Positions 16,716 through 25,143 of a stretch of 59,472 bases of DNA are shown piece after piece. Below the pieces are notes generated by a model, which saw only the letters and a list, made by a program, of their open reading frames with translations, searched no databases and was not told where the DNA came from. Origin of the DNA: JAGZEG01 sp963930185. GTDB lineage: Bacteria > Actinomycetota > Coriobacteriia > Coriobacteriales > UMGS124. Each line of letters opens with the position of its first letter. Within the stretch, counting starts at the first letter, position 1. A program made the position numbers and the translations under genes. The DNA lies in the NCBI GenBank assembly GCA_963930185.1, contig CAWVLT010000057.1, forward strand, positions 1 through 59,472, read 5' to 3'.

Positions 16716-17279
16716 CTACTCAGCGTCCTCGGCGGCCGCCGCCTTCGCGGCGGGCTTGGCAGAGGTGCGCAGGGGTGCGACAAGCATGTGCATGTTGCGA
16801 CCCTCGAGCTTGGGGGGTGCCTCGACCGTACACACATCCTTGAGATCCTCAGCGAGCTTCTCAAGCATGTTCAGGCCGATCTCGGGGTGGGCCATCTCAC
16901 GACCGCGGAACATGATGGTGATCTTGACCTTGGCACCCGAGGCAAGGAAGCGCAGGACGTGCTTCTTCTTGGTCTCGTAGTCTCCCACGTCGATCTTCGG
17001 ACGGAACTTCATTTCCTTCACGTCGATCTTGACCTGGTTCTTACGAGCTGCCTTGGCCTTCTGCTCCTGCTCGTACTTGAACTTGCCGTAGTTCATGACA
17101 CGGCAGACAGGCGGCTCGGCGTTCGGGGCGATCTCGACGAGGTCGAGGCCCTGGTCATCGGCAACGCGCTGCGCATCGCGGATGTCGAAGATGCCCAGCT
17201 GGCTACCGTCAACGCCAATCAGTCGGCAGTGGGAGCAGCGGATCGCCTCATTGATCCGAGGCTCATCGGACTTAGCTAT
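16716..17279 (-). CDS. infC: Translation initiation factor IF-3, probable AUA start
   Basis: About 187 residues. IF-3 binds the 30S subunit and rejects non-canonical start codons. The family sequence begins at AKSDEPRINEAIRCSHCRLI and continues with AEPPVCRVMNYGKFKYEQEQ, KIDVGDYETKKKHVLRFL, FRGREMAHPEIG and a short Ala/Lys tail. No ATG, GTG or TTG lies at the domain start. The codon before GCT AAG is ATA (17277-17279), with GGGAGGTG six to eight bases upstream. A rare start codon is known for infC in other bacteria (AUU in E. coli), where it permits autoregulation. The upstream in-frame ATG at 17345 falls inside the attenuator hairpin and is a less likely start. Confidence 0.93.
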   Translation of the reverse strand: MAKSDEPRINEAIRCSHCRLIGVDGSQLGIFDIRDAQRVADDQGLDLVEIAPNAEPPVCRVMNYGKFKYEQEQKAKAARKNQVKIDVKEMKFRPKIDVGDYETKKKHVLRFLASGAKVKITIMFRGREMAHPEIGLNMLEKLAEDLKDVCTVEAPPKLEGRNMHMLVAPLRTSAKPAAKAAAAEDAE

Positions 17280-17323
17280 GCGTAACACCTCCCATTCGAT
17301 GCCGCCCGCAGGCGGCGTAAACG

Positions 17324-17359
17324 AAAACTCCCGGATCGCCGTCATGGCAACCCGGGAGT
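17324..17359 (-). promoter_or_regulatory. Attenuator-like terminator in the infC leader
   Basis: On the minus strand ACTCCCGG and CCGGGAGT pair around a 17-base loop and are followed by TTTTCG, i.e. an intrinsic terminator 45 bp before infC. A second small hairpin (GCCGCC-TGC-GGGCGGC, 17302-17317) follows, and GACAAGC/GCTTGTC lies just upstream. The arrangement suggests transcription attenuation, as seen for infC leaders controlled by L20 in Bacillus. Confidence 0.6.
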
Positions 17360-17515
17360 CATGATGCTCAAAGACAAGCAACACGCTTGTCAGGAGGTAT
17401 CATTTCGACCAGGCAGCTACCACGTTGGCGCCACAAGGTGGGGACATGCGTCCCACTTGAGGCCTTTGCGCGTTACGAATCCAGTTTCAGATACGTACCG
17501 CTCAAAAGCTGAGAT

Positions 17516-17544
17516 AGATTAGCACACGGACGCGGTACGGACAA
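17516..17544 (-). promoter_or_regulatory. Probable promoter of infC-rpmI-rplT
   Basis: On the minus strand TTGTCC (17539-17544) and TAATCT (17516-17521) are 17 bp apart. Transcription from here would give a leader of about 230 bases containing the attenuator. Confidence 0.5.
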
Positions 17545-17643
17545 GCCACAGTCGATATCTTCATGCGGCTGCACCTGGTCAACACAGAACGTGAAAGCTG
17601 CGAGCATCGGCGGAACAATCTCACGGGACCCACCAACGAGCAA

Positions 17644-17682
17644 CGGGGCCGCATCCCCCACAGCGAAGGGGATGCGGCCCCG
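17644..17682 (-). terminator. Strong hairpin after the flavoprotein gene
   Basis: The 15-base arm CGGGGCCGCATCCCC is exactly complementary to 17668-17682, with a nine-base loop. It lies about 100 bp past the stop of the minus-strand flavoprotein gene. The T run is poor. Confidence 0.65.
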
Positions 17683-17778
17683 CTTAGCTAGCTTGCCGGA
17701 CGTCCCGTCAGTTCAGGCCGCCCGGGTCTACGAGGCGAAAGGCATCGCATGCGCGAGCCCCGCTCGGCTCCGGAGACG

Positions 17779-19242
17779 CTACGCGATCTCGGCGGCGGCG
17801 CACTGGCCGGCGTTGATGCCCATGACGGTGATGTCGCAGATGGCGTTGCCGCCGATGCGGTTGGCGCCGTGGATGCCACCGGTCACCTCGCCGGCAGCGT
17901 ACAGGCCGGCGATGACGTTGCCCTTGATGTCAAGCGCCTGGTTGCTGGTGTTGATGCGGATGCCACCCATGCAGTGGTGGATGCCCGGGTACACGGGGAT
18001 GGCGTAGAACGGGGCGGTCTCCAGCGGTAGCACGAAGCCCGTGGTGCGGCCGAAGGGATCCTCGGCGCCGCCCACCGACGCGTTGTAGGTGTCGATGGTG
18101 GCCTGCAGGGCGTCCGCGGGCACGCCGATGGCGTCGGCCAGACCGGCGACATCGTCGGCCTTGACGCTCATGCCCTTGTTCTCGTAGCCGGCGCACGCCT
18201 TGTTGGCGTCGTAAACCGACTGGTCGTAGACGACCCAGATCTTGCCCTCGGGCTGCTCGAGCTCGGCGGCGGACACGACGTCACGGGTGTCCATGTCGTT
18301 GACGAAGCGCTCGCCGTTGAGGTTGACCAGGATGCCGCCACCGCCGCGCACGCCCTCGGCGACCAGCGAGCCGTCCTGATACACGGTGGGGTGGATCTGG
18401 ATCTGGCTCATCTGGATGAGGTTGGCGCCAACCTTCTGGGCCATGACCATGCCGTCGCCCTGGATGCTGGCGGCATTGGTGGACACGAAGGTCTGCAGGT
18501 CGGGGCGGTACTCCTTGATCATGTCCTTGTTGGAGCCAAAGCCACCCGAGCACAGGATGACGGCCTTGGCGGAGTAGGTGGTGCCGTCCTCGCACACCAC
18601 GCCGTTGACCCTGCCAGACTCGTCAGTGGTGAGCTCGGTCGCAGCGGCCTCGTAGACTACCTCGATGCCGGCGTCAGCCACGGCGGCGGCGATTGCCGGC
18701 ACGTAGGATGCGCCGATGGCCGAGCCGTCGGTGGGACGATGGCAGCAGGGCTGCGACATGCCGCCGGTGGTGGTCAGGTTGTCGAGCACCAGTCCGTGCT
18801 CAGCCAGCCAGTCGATGGCGGGGCCGGAGCCCTCGCACATCTTGGTGACCAGGTCGACGTCATTCCAGTTGTTGCCGCCGGCAATAGTCTCCTGGATGAA
18901 CAGGTCGGTGGGGTAGTCGATACCCTGCTCCTTCTCGTAGGTGGAGTCGGAGGCGTTCATACCCGAGGAGGAGAAGATGGTGTTGCCGCCCTCCATGGCG
19001 TTCTTCTCGAGGATGATGACCTTCTCGACGCCGGCCTCCTTGGCGGCCAGGGCCGAGCACATGCCGGCGCCGCCCATGCCGACGACCACGATGTCGTACT
19101 CGCCGCCGGCGGCAGCACCCTCGTCAGCGGCGCTGGAGGCGCCCTCCTCGGCCAGGGCCGACACGGCACCCATGCCCAGGGCGGCCACGGCGGCGGTGGC
19201 ACCGGCGACAAACGAACGGCGATTCATGGAAAGCTGAGACAT
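17779..19242 (-). CDS. Tat-exported fumarate-reductase-like flavoprotein
   Basis: A 487-residue extracytoplasmic FAD_binding_2 oxidoreductase. The Tat signal is NRRSFVAGATAAVAALG. The FAD site is YDIVVVGMGGAGMCSALAAK, followed by the acidic NAMEGGNTIFSSSGM. The C-terminal active-site region reads HHCMGGIRI and GGIHGANRIGGNAICD, as in soluble fumarate and urocanate reductases. The substrate is an unsaturated organic acceptor that cannot be named. There is no heme motif (CxxCH) and no FMN domain, so electrons must come from another protein, possibly a quinol-dehydrogenase cytochrome encoded elsewhere. AAAGGGGA precedes the ATG. It lies 209 bp downstream of the M28-like gene in the same direction. 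Confidence 0.87.
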   Translation of the reverse strand: MSQLSMNRRSFVAGATAAVAALGMGAVSALAEEGASSAADEGAAAGGEYDIVVVGMGGAGMCSALAAKEAGVEKVIILEKNAMEGGNTIFSSSGMNASDSTYEKEQGIDYPTDLFIQETIAGGNNWNDVDLVTKMCEGSGPAIDWLAEHGLVLDNLTTTGGMSQPCCHRPTDGSAIGASYVPAIAAAVADAGIEVVYEAAATELTTDESGRVNGVVCEDGTTYSAKAVILCSGGFGSNKDMIKEYRPDLQTFVSTNAASIQGDGMVMAQKVGANLIQMSQIQIHPTVYQDGSLVAEGVRGGGGILVNLNGERFVNDMDTRDVVSAAELEQPEGKIWVVYDQSVYDANKACAGYENKGMSVKADDVAGLADAIGVPADALQATIDTYNASVGGAEDPFGRTTGFVLPLETAPFYAIPVYPGIHHCMGGIRINTSNQALDIKGNVIAGLYAAGEVTGGIHGANRIGGNAICDITVMGINAGQCAAAEIA

Positions 19243-19379
19243 TCTAGTTCCCCTTTCTCATTCACGGCCAGTTTGATTTTTGATGGTCGTAAGGTCGGTG
19301 GACAGGTGTTTCGTACCGCCCACCGACCATATTATTACGCTTGCATAAAAGTGACACAATACGTTCAACTTTTATGTTA

Positions 19380-19412
19380 GGCGTGTGCACCCAAAACAAC
19401 TGCGCACACGCC
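19380..19412 (-). terminator. Hairpin after the M28-like gene
   Basis: GGCGTGTGC (19380-19388) pairs with GCACACGCC (19404-19412) around a 15-base loop, 40 bp past the stop of the minus-strand gene. Only weakly T-rich sequence follows, so it may be partial readthrough into the flavoprotein gene. Confidence 0.5.
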
Positions 19413-19451
19413 ATTCAGTATGCACCACGAGCCGCGAGCTCACTCGAGAAG

Positions 19452-21422
19452 CTACGCCTGGATCTTGGCCTCGAGCTTTGCGATCGCAGTGTTGATGAAG
19501 GTGTAAACGGCCAGGAACTCCTCACCCTCCGGAATCGTCAGGGTCACGAACATGCTGCTGCCGTCACCGGTACCGTCAGAGCCAGTGAACTCACGGTCAA
19601 ACACGTAACCCTCGGGCGCAAGGTCAACGCAGGTCTGCTGGAGCTCCTTCTGCAGGCGCGACACGGCCACATCATACTCGCCGGCCTCGATGTGGTGGAA
19701 GATGTTGCTCATGTTGAGGATCATGCCCTCCATGGCGGTGGAGTCCACCTTCCCCGCCTCGCCGAGGTTGCGGATGGCGGTGTTGATGTTGGACCAGCAG
19801 ATGTCATACACGATGGAGTCAGCGTCCATCATGTTGCTGGTAACCTGCGTCCACAGAGCAACCTCATCGCGGAACTTCTTGGCACCGAAGTACTTGAGGC
19901 CGTTGTACATCTGGGTATGGGCACCCGGCCAGTTGCCCGCCTCGCCGATGACGGCCTTGCCGAGCTTGTGCGTGGAAGCCTGGACGGCACGGACCAGACC
20001 CTTGTACTTACCCTGGTTGCCGGGACGACCGTCGATCTTGATGTCGGCGCGCTCCAGACCAGAGTCGATGGCAGCCTGGATGAGAATCTTGGTGCACCAG
20101 TCGTTGTCGTCGGCCTTCATGAAGCTATACTCCGGACGACCGGTGGGAACCATATCGTTGTTCGCGTAGTCCTCGGCGCCCTCCATCTCGCCCAGATGCT
20201 CCAGGCCGATGGTAACGGTGACCTTGTCGACGACCTCGGGGAACACCTGGTAGGGGTCCATATCGAAGTTGCCGGTCTCAAAGCCCTCGATGAAGTGGCG
20301 GGTATCGATGCAGAACACCAGGGTCTTGTGACGCTTTTCCTGGGGGATCTGCGAGAAGTAATGGCACACGCCCAGAGCACCAAGCGCGCCGTTGTCCTGC
20401 GTCAGGGCCATAGCATCAACGTGGATGTTGATGGTGATGTACTCGTCCGCGTCGGTGCCGTAGTTCTTGCCCGGCAGGAAGTACAGGAAGTTCCAGTTGT
20501 CGCAGACCTTGAACTCCGCCTTGAGGCCCATGTTGGCCTCCTTGCCCTCCAGGGCAGCGGCTTCCACGGTGTCAGCCGTTACGCGATCAACAACGATGGC
20601 CGGAGCGCTGGCGCGGAAGTTCTGGCGGTCGATGAGGCCCATGGCGCAGCCCCAGGTGAGGTTAGAGAGAACGATGAGGCCAGCCGCCTTGCCCGTCTCG
20701 GCGTACTTGTTCATCGTGCCCCACTGGCCAAAGTCCCAACGCGTATTCCAGGAGTTGTTGACCTCGGGGTCAACGATGGTGAGCATGGGGGCGGGGGGCT
20801 CGGGGTCGCTACGATAGTTGGTGTCCGTCACCACATAGCTCCCCAGGAAGCTGTCCTCGAAAGGAGGCTCGGGCATAGGCTGCGGACGCATGCAGACGAT
20901 CTTGCCCTCGAAGGCCCCCTCCTCGGGCTCGCCATCGGCAAGATTGTACATCATGAGTTCGCCGGTCACACCTTCATCGTCGGTGCCAGCAGCCAGGTGC
21001 AGGTGCGTAGCAACAGGCAGGGACTCGCCGTCGATGGTAAGCCAGTGCGAACCGTTCTCATGCTCAGGCCAGTCGTTAACGATGTAGCTCTCGAAGTCCC
21101 AGTGATTCTCGAGGATGTCGACACAGCCGTATTCGGTCAGCTTGTCCTTGACAAAAGTCAGGAACTCGTCGAAATGCGGGTAGCCAGGATACAGTGGGCC
21201 GCAGCTATCCTTGAACTCGTGCCACTCCTGGCCGAGCTCCTCAGGCATGAGCAGGGACTCGTCAATGGGGGTAAGGTTCAATGCGCTGGGAGCGGCGGCT
21301 TCGACGTGAGCCTCGGCAGCCTCCTCGGCAAACGCAGAACCGGCAACGCCCATGAGACCCGCAACGCTCGCGGCAGCGGCACCAGCCTTGACGAAACTCC
21401 TGCGACTGCACTCAGTGTTCAT
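19452..21422 (-). CDS. Tat-exported M28-like peptidase homolog, altered metal site
   Basis: A 656-residue protein. The Tat signal is SRRSFVKAGAAAASVAGLMG. A protease-associated-like insert (GKIVCMRP near 174, GKAAGLIVLSN near 245) is followed by a co-catalytic metallopeptidase core: INIHVDAMALTQDNGALGAL (332-350), TLVFCIDTRHFIEGFE (368-382) and the strand TIGLEHLGEMEG. The order is that of M28 aminopeptidases. His334 and Asp336 are present, Asp343 stands where the bridging Asp is expected, but the usual Glu-Glu pair is replaced by DTRHF. It could act on a peptide or amide substrate outside the membrane, or could have lost activity. AAAGGAAG precedes the ATG. It is divergent from a LuxR gene that probably regulates it. 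Confidence 0.7.
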   Translation of the reverse strand: MNTECSRRSFVKAGAAAASVAGLMGVAGSAFAEEAAEAHVEAAAPSALNLTPIDESLLMPEELGQEWHEFKDSCGPLYPGYPHFDEFLTFVKDKLTEYGCVDILENHWDFESYIVNDWPEHENGSHWLTIDGESLPVATHLHLAAGTDDEGVTGELMMYNLADGEPEEGAFEGKIVCMRPQPMPEPPFEDSFLGSYVVTDTNYRSDPEPPAPMLTIVDPEVNNSWNTRWDFGQWGTMNKYAETGKAAGLIVLSNLTWGCAMGLIDRQNFRASAPAIVVDRVTADTVEAAALEGKEANMGLKAEFKVCDNWNFLYFLPGKNYGTDADEYITINIHVDAMALTQDNGALGALGVCHYFSQIPQEKRHKTLVFCIDTRHFIEGFETGNFDMDPYQVFPEVVDKVTVTIGLEHLGEMEGAEDYANNDMVPTGRPEYSFMKADDNDWCTKILIQAAIDSGLERADIKIDGRPGNQGKYKGLVRAVQASTHKLGKAVIGEAGNWPGAHTQMYNGLKYFGAKKFRDEVALWTQVTSNMMDADSIVYDICWSNINTAIRNLGEAGKVDSTAMEGMILNMSNIFHHIEAGEYDVAVSRLQKELQQTCVDLAPEGYVFDREFTGSDGTGDGSSMFVTLTIPEGEEFLAVYTFINTAIAKLEAKIQA

Positions 21423-21817
21423 GACGCACTTCCTTTCGTATCTGTGTGACGGGAAGTCCGGGCGACCTCCGTGGCCGCCCGATTCCAAATCTTTGCCGGA
21501 CTGACCTCGAGTCTCTTCACACAGGCCGAGCGAGACTCGTTTTTTGCATGTCGCAAAACGGGTGAAATATTATTTCCGCAGGTAAAACAGTGTGAGCATT
21601 AGATGCACTACCAAGGGTTTTCCGATAGAGTGAGATGTACAAATCCGGGGGGATCTATTGAGTGATTATCAAAAAAGTCAACCCCGTGGCACGCCATCAC
21701 TGTGCGCAAAAGAGGTGAGACTTCCGAAAAGGCACGCTACGCGCTCTCAAACCATTGCCAGCACGGCATCGGCAAGGCTCGTCGGGATTCATTCAGACGC
21801 AGATTTCGGAGGGGTCC
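21423..21817. other. Divergent regulatory gap between M28-like gene and luxR
   Basis: This 395-bp AT-richer stretch holds the two outward promoters and probably the LuxR binding site. I could not fix a clear -35/-10 pair or dyad. I see no small gene or RNA. Confidence 0.4.
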
Positions 21818-23315
21818 ATGAAGGAACGTCTTCTTATGATCATTGGCTTGGCTCTATATTGGCCGATGCTAACCGGGTGTAAGGTCATCATACAAGCTTA
21901 TGCCGAGTCTTCCCAGGAAGCCAACGTGCTTGCTCTGGTGTACTTCTGCGCGATCATAGCGTTCGCCACTGCATATCTATTCTCCCACCAACTTGCCGAG
22001 CGCATATTAATCAATAAGAAACTCGTGCTAGGTCTTGGAATCGTTGCAACGGCATCTCTGACACCCGGCGCCTTTCTCCCCCATAGCCAAACGATGAGTC
22101 TGATATGCATCGCACCGAGCATATTTCTCTGCGCTGCAATGTTTTGCCTACTTACCATTGGGTGGGGAGCCGCATGCCTTTCTCCTGGCTACGAAAACCT
22201 ACGTGCGTTCTTTGCCGTTAGCGTCGCCCTTTCCTTTCTTGTTGGCTACGCCCTTCCCATAGCCATTAGCGAGTTCTTTCCCTCCATGGACGCTGTTTTA
22301 CCGATCGTTTCCCCGAGAAATATTGTCCGCGTCCTATCCCCCGTGCTATGCGCCGCCGCACTGTGCTATTTCTCTGATATGACCCCCCCCCGCAGCTGGC
22401 GCACACCATCAGGGCCGGCAACAGCCAATCGGCAAGTCCGCAATTACTATGGCCCTCAGCGTAATCGTCCTATTCATCCTGCTCGCAAGCGTGCTTGTGG
22501 GCGTACACGGTAACACACTTGAAGAAATCGGAGCCGACTACAATAGTCTCATGAACTGGATGGTGCTATTCTTCAGCGCGCTACTCGTTCCTCTCATGTG
22601 GCTCTCAAGTAAGAAGCCGCATATCAAGCTCATGGCATGGGGAACCGTACTGATCCTCGTCTTTGCCGGGGTGTTCATCGCCATGGCAGCCAGCGAGACA
22701 CTCGTTGCAACGGGATATGGAATACTCATCTCGGGTCGCCTTATCGTCTGGGTCATGCTGTGGATGCTACTCGTGGAGGTCTCGAAACGTGGCCGTTTCG
22801 ATCTGGCGCTTCTCATGAGCCTCTTCTTTCTGATCCCTCGAGGCATCTCGTGCGTACTTTCGGACACGCTCAAGTTCTTTGTTCCTCAGGACTTCTTCTC
22901 CGCCCCCTGGCTGTCCGCCCTCATCCTACTGGTAGAGCTCGCCCTTGTTGCAAGTGCCCTCGCGGTGATCGGCCTCATATCGTCGTCTCGCCTTGTTGGG
23001 CCCACTCAAAATCCCGGCCAGCACAACGACCAGAAATCGGACCGTCACTCCGTCTGCGAGCGCCTTGGCCAAGAGCATGGCCTCACCGACCGTGAGACCT
23101 TTGTGCTCGAATACCTCTCGATGGGATACACCCTGCAGCGCATCGCCGACGCGCAATACGTTTCCACCAACACCATCCGCACGCACACGAAGGGAATCTA
23201 TCGCAAGCTCAGTTGCCATTCCAAGCAGGACATCATCGACCTGGTGAATAGGGAGATGGAGACGGGACGCACGCAGGCAGCTGCACCGGACGAAGGGTTG
23301 TCCGACACGGCGTGA
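21818..23315 (+). pseudogene. Membrane LuxR regulator split by a frameshift at C9
   Basis: Two consecutive frames together make one protein of about 498 residues: about 200 residues of membrane helices (MKERLLMIIGLALYWPMLTG onward), then, in the next frame, further helices (VIVLFILLASVLVGV) and a C-terminal LuxR HTH (HGLTDRETFVLEYLSMGYT, STNTIRTHTKGIYRKL). The break lies at a run of nine C (22383-22391). With eight C the frames join without any stop and the protein matches in length the intact homolog at 28058. The start ATG has GGAGG five bases upstream. This multi-helix LuxR type is abundant in Coriobacteriia beside Tat oxidoreductases. It may be phase-variable, decayed or a sequencing error. 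If silent, control of the divergent M28-like gene would change. Confidence 0.8.
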
Positions 23316-23361
23316 TCGCGATATCGGATACGCGTGTTTTGCACGCTATTTCGAGGTCCAT

Positions 23362-23535
23362 TGGAAAGTATCGGGGGTTTGGAACGACCATGCCAAGGTA
23401 ACGCGATTCGTATAGTTCATTTTTCTTAGTCAGTTATTTCATATATTGATATTAACATGCCTGTATATTCATTGATTCAGACTCGCTGCAATCCATTGGC
23501 TCATCCAACTCATTCCAAAGTCCCCTTTCTTTCCA
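23362..23535. repeat. 174-bp element with inverted terminal motifs, copy B
   Basis: Left end TGGAAAG, 12 bases, GGAACGAC (23362-23388). Right end inverted: CTCATTCC, 12 bases, CTTTCCA (23509-23535). The interior is AT-rich. Same design as copy A at 15576. It fills much of the 493-bp gap between the split luxR and the PatB gene; the remaining part (23536-23808) holds the PatB promoter region and no visible gene. Confidence 0.7.
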
Positions 23536-23808
23536 CTTAGCCCTCCCTTTCGCTGCAAATACAGGCCACCTTCGCGACCCACCCTTATGGCTCGCTTCCA
23601 CGACCCGCCGCGTATCCCGTCGCCGAGAGCCCGACATATGCCACGGCCCGCAAGGCCCTCCGGGTGTACACTTCGTCAAAGAGCATCGAGGTAATCGCGC
23701 CCCCAAGGCGATCATGCCGCTGCCGCGCCGCCGCAGGGAAGCAGTCCTAGGCACGTGTCCCGTCAAGCGATCGCCGCTACCAATGCCCGCCCACGAAAGG
23801 AGCCACCC

Positions 23809-25020
23809 ATGCAGTTCGACTTCACCACCATCATGGATCGTCACGGCAAGGACGCCCTGGCAGTTGATGCCCTCGGCGCACCCGATGGCAGCGCGCCCGG
23901 CGCCCCCAAGGAGGGCTTCGACGCGATCCCCATGTGGGTGGCCGACATGAACTTCCCAACCGCACCCAGCGTCATCGAGGCCATCTCCAAGCGCCTAGAG
24001 CACCCGTCGTTTGGCTACTTCCGCCCGCGCAAGGAGTACTTTGACGCCATCATCGGCTGGCAGGAGCGCCGCAACGGCGTGCAAGGCCTTAAGCCCGAGG
24101 ACATCGGCTACGAGAACGGCGTGATCGGCGGCCTCGTCTCGGCCCTGACCGCGTTCACCGCCCCTGGTGACCACATCCTCGTGCACAGCCCCACCTACAT
24201 CGGCTTCACCAAGAGCATCGCCGACATCGGCCGCGTCATCACGCACAGCCAGCTCGTGCTCGACGAGGGTGGCGTGTGGCGCATGGACTTCGACGACATG
24301 GAGGCCAAGCTGCGCGACGGGCACATCCACGCCGCCGTATTCTGCTCGCCCCACAACCCCTGCGGTCGCGTCTGGGAGCACTGGGAGATCGAGCGCGCCA
24401 TGGAACTGTACCGCAAGTACGACTGCCTGGTGGTCTCCGACGAGATCTGGTCGGACATCATCCTGGACGGCAACAAGCACATCCCCACGCAGTCGGTGAG
24501 CGAGGACGCCCGCCAGCGCGCGGTTGCCCTCTACGCCCCCACCAAGACGTTCAGCCTGGCCGGCCTGGTGGGCAGCTACCACGTCATCTACAACCCCTAC
24601 CTGCGCGACCGCGTGGCGGCGCAGACGCGCCAGACCCACTACAACGGCATGAACGTGCTGTCGATGCACGCCCTCATCGGCGCGTACAGCGAGCAGGGCG
24701 AGGCGTGGGTCAACGAGCTGCAGCAGGTGCTGAGCAAAAACGTCACCTGGGCGTGTGACTATATCGACGAGCACTTCGAGGGCGTGAAGGTAACCCGTCC
24801 GCAGGGCACCTACATGCTCTTCCCCGACTGCAGCGGCTGGTGCGAGGCGCACGGCAAGGCCATCGATGACGTGCTGCACGCCGGTTGGGACGTGGGCGTG
24901 GCCTGGCAGGACGGCCGCATGTTCCACGGCCCCTGCTCGGTGCGCATGAACTTGGCGCTGCCGCTCTCCCGCGTGCAGGAAGCGTTCAGGCGCCTGGACG
25001 AGTACGTGTTCAACGCGTAG
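23809..25020 (+). CDS. MalY/PatB-type cystathionine beta-lyase (PLP)
   Basis: A 403-residue fold-type I PLP enzyme that cleaves C-S bonds of cystathionine or cysteine conjugates, giving pyruvate, ammonia and a thiol. Motifs: MWVADMNFPTAPSV (42-55), FGYFRPRKEYFDAI, SPHNPCGRVW (180-189), DEIWSDIILD (211-220) and the PLP lysine K246 in APTKTFSLAGL; the substrate-anchoring Arg lies in CSVRMNLALP. AAAGGAG precedes the ATG. No operon partner; it is followed after 123 bp by an exported phosphatase-like gene. Some MalY proteins also act as regulators. Confidence 0.9.
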   Translation: MQFDFTTIMDRHGKDALAVDALGAPDGSAPGAPKEGFDAIPMWVADMNFPTAPSVIEAISKRLEHPSFGYFRPRKEYFDAIIGWQERRNGVQGLKPEDIGYENGVIGGLVSALTAFTAPGDHILVHSPTYIGFTKSIADIGRVITHSQLVLDEGGVWRMDFDDMEAKLRDGHIHAAVFCSPHNPCGRVWEHWEIERAMELYRKYDCLVVSDEIWSDIILDGNKHIPTQSVSEDARQRAVALYAPTKTFSLAGLVGSYHVIYNPYLRDRVAAQTRQTHYNGMNVLSMHALIGAYSEQGEAWVNELQQVLSKNVTWACDYIDEHFEGVKVTRPQGTYMLFPDCSGWCEAHGKAIDDVLHAGWDVGVAWQDGRMFHGPCSVRMNLALPLSRVQEAFRRLDEYVFNA

Positions 25021-25143
25021 CGCCCGCTTCCCAACCGCCTACGCTTCCTTACATACCCTGACCATTTGCTTTGCCGGCACCTGGCATACAAGTTGTATGG
25101 TGCCCCGTGCATCGTTCAACCCGAGAACTGGAGGCAAGAGCAC

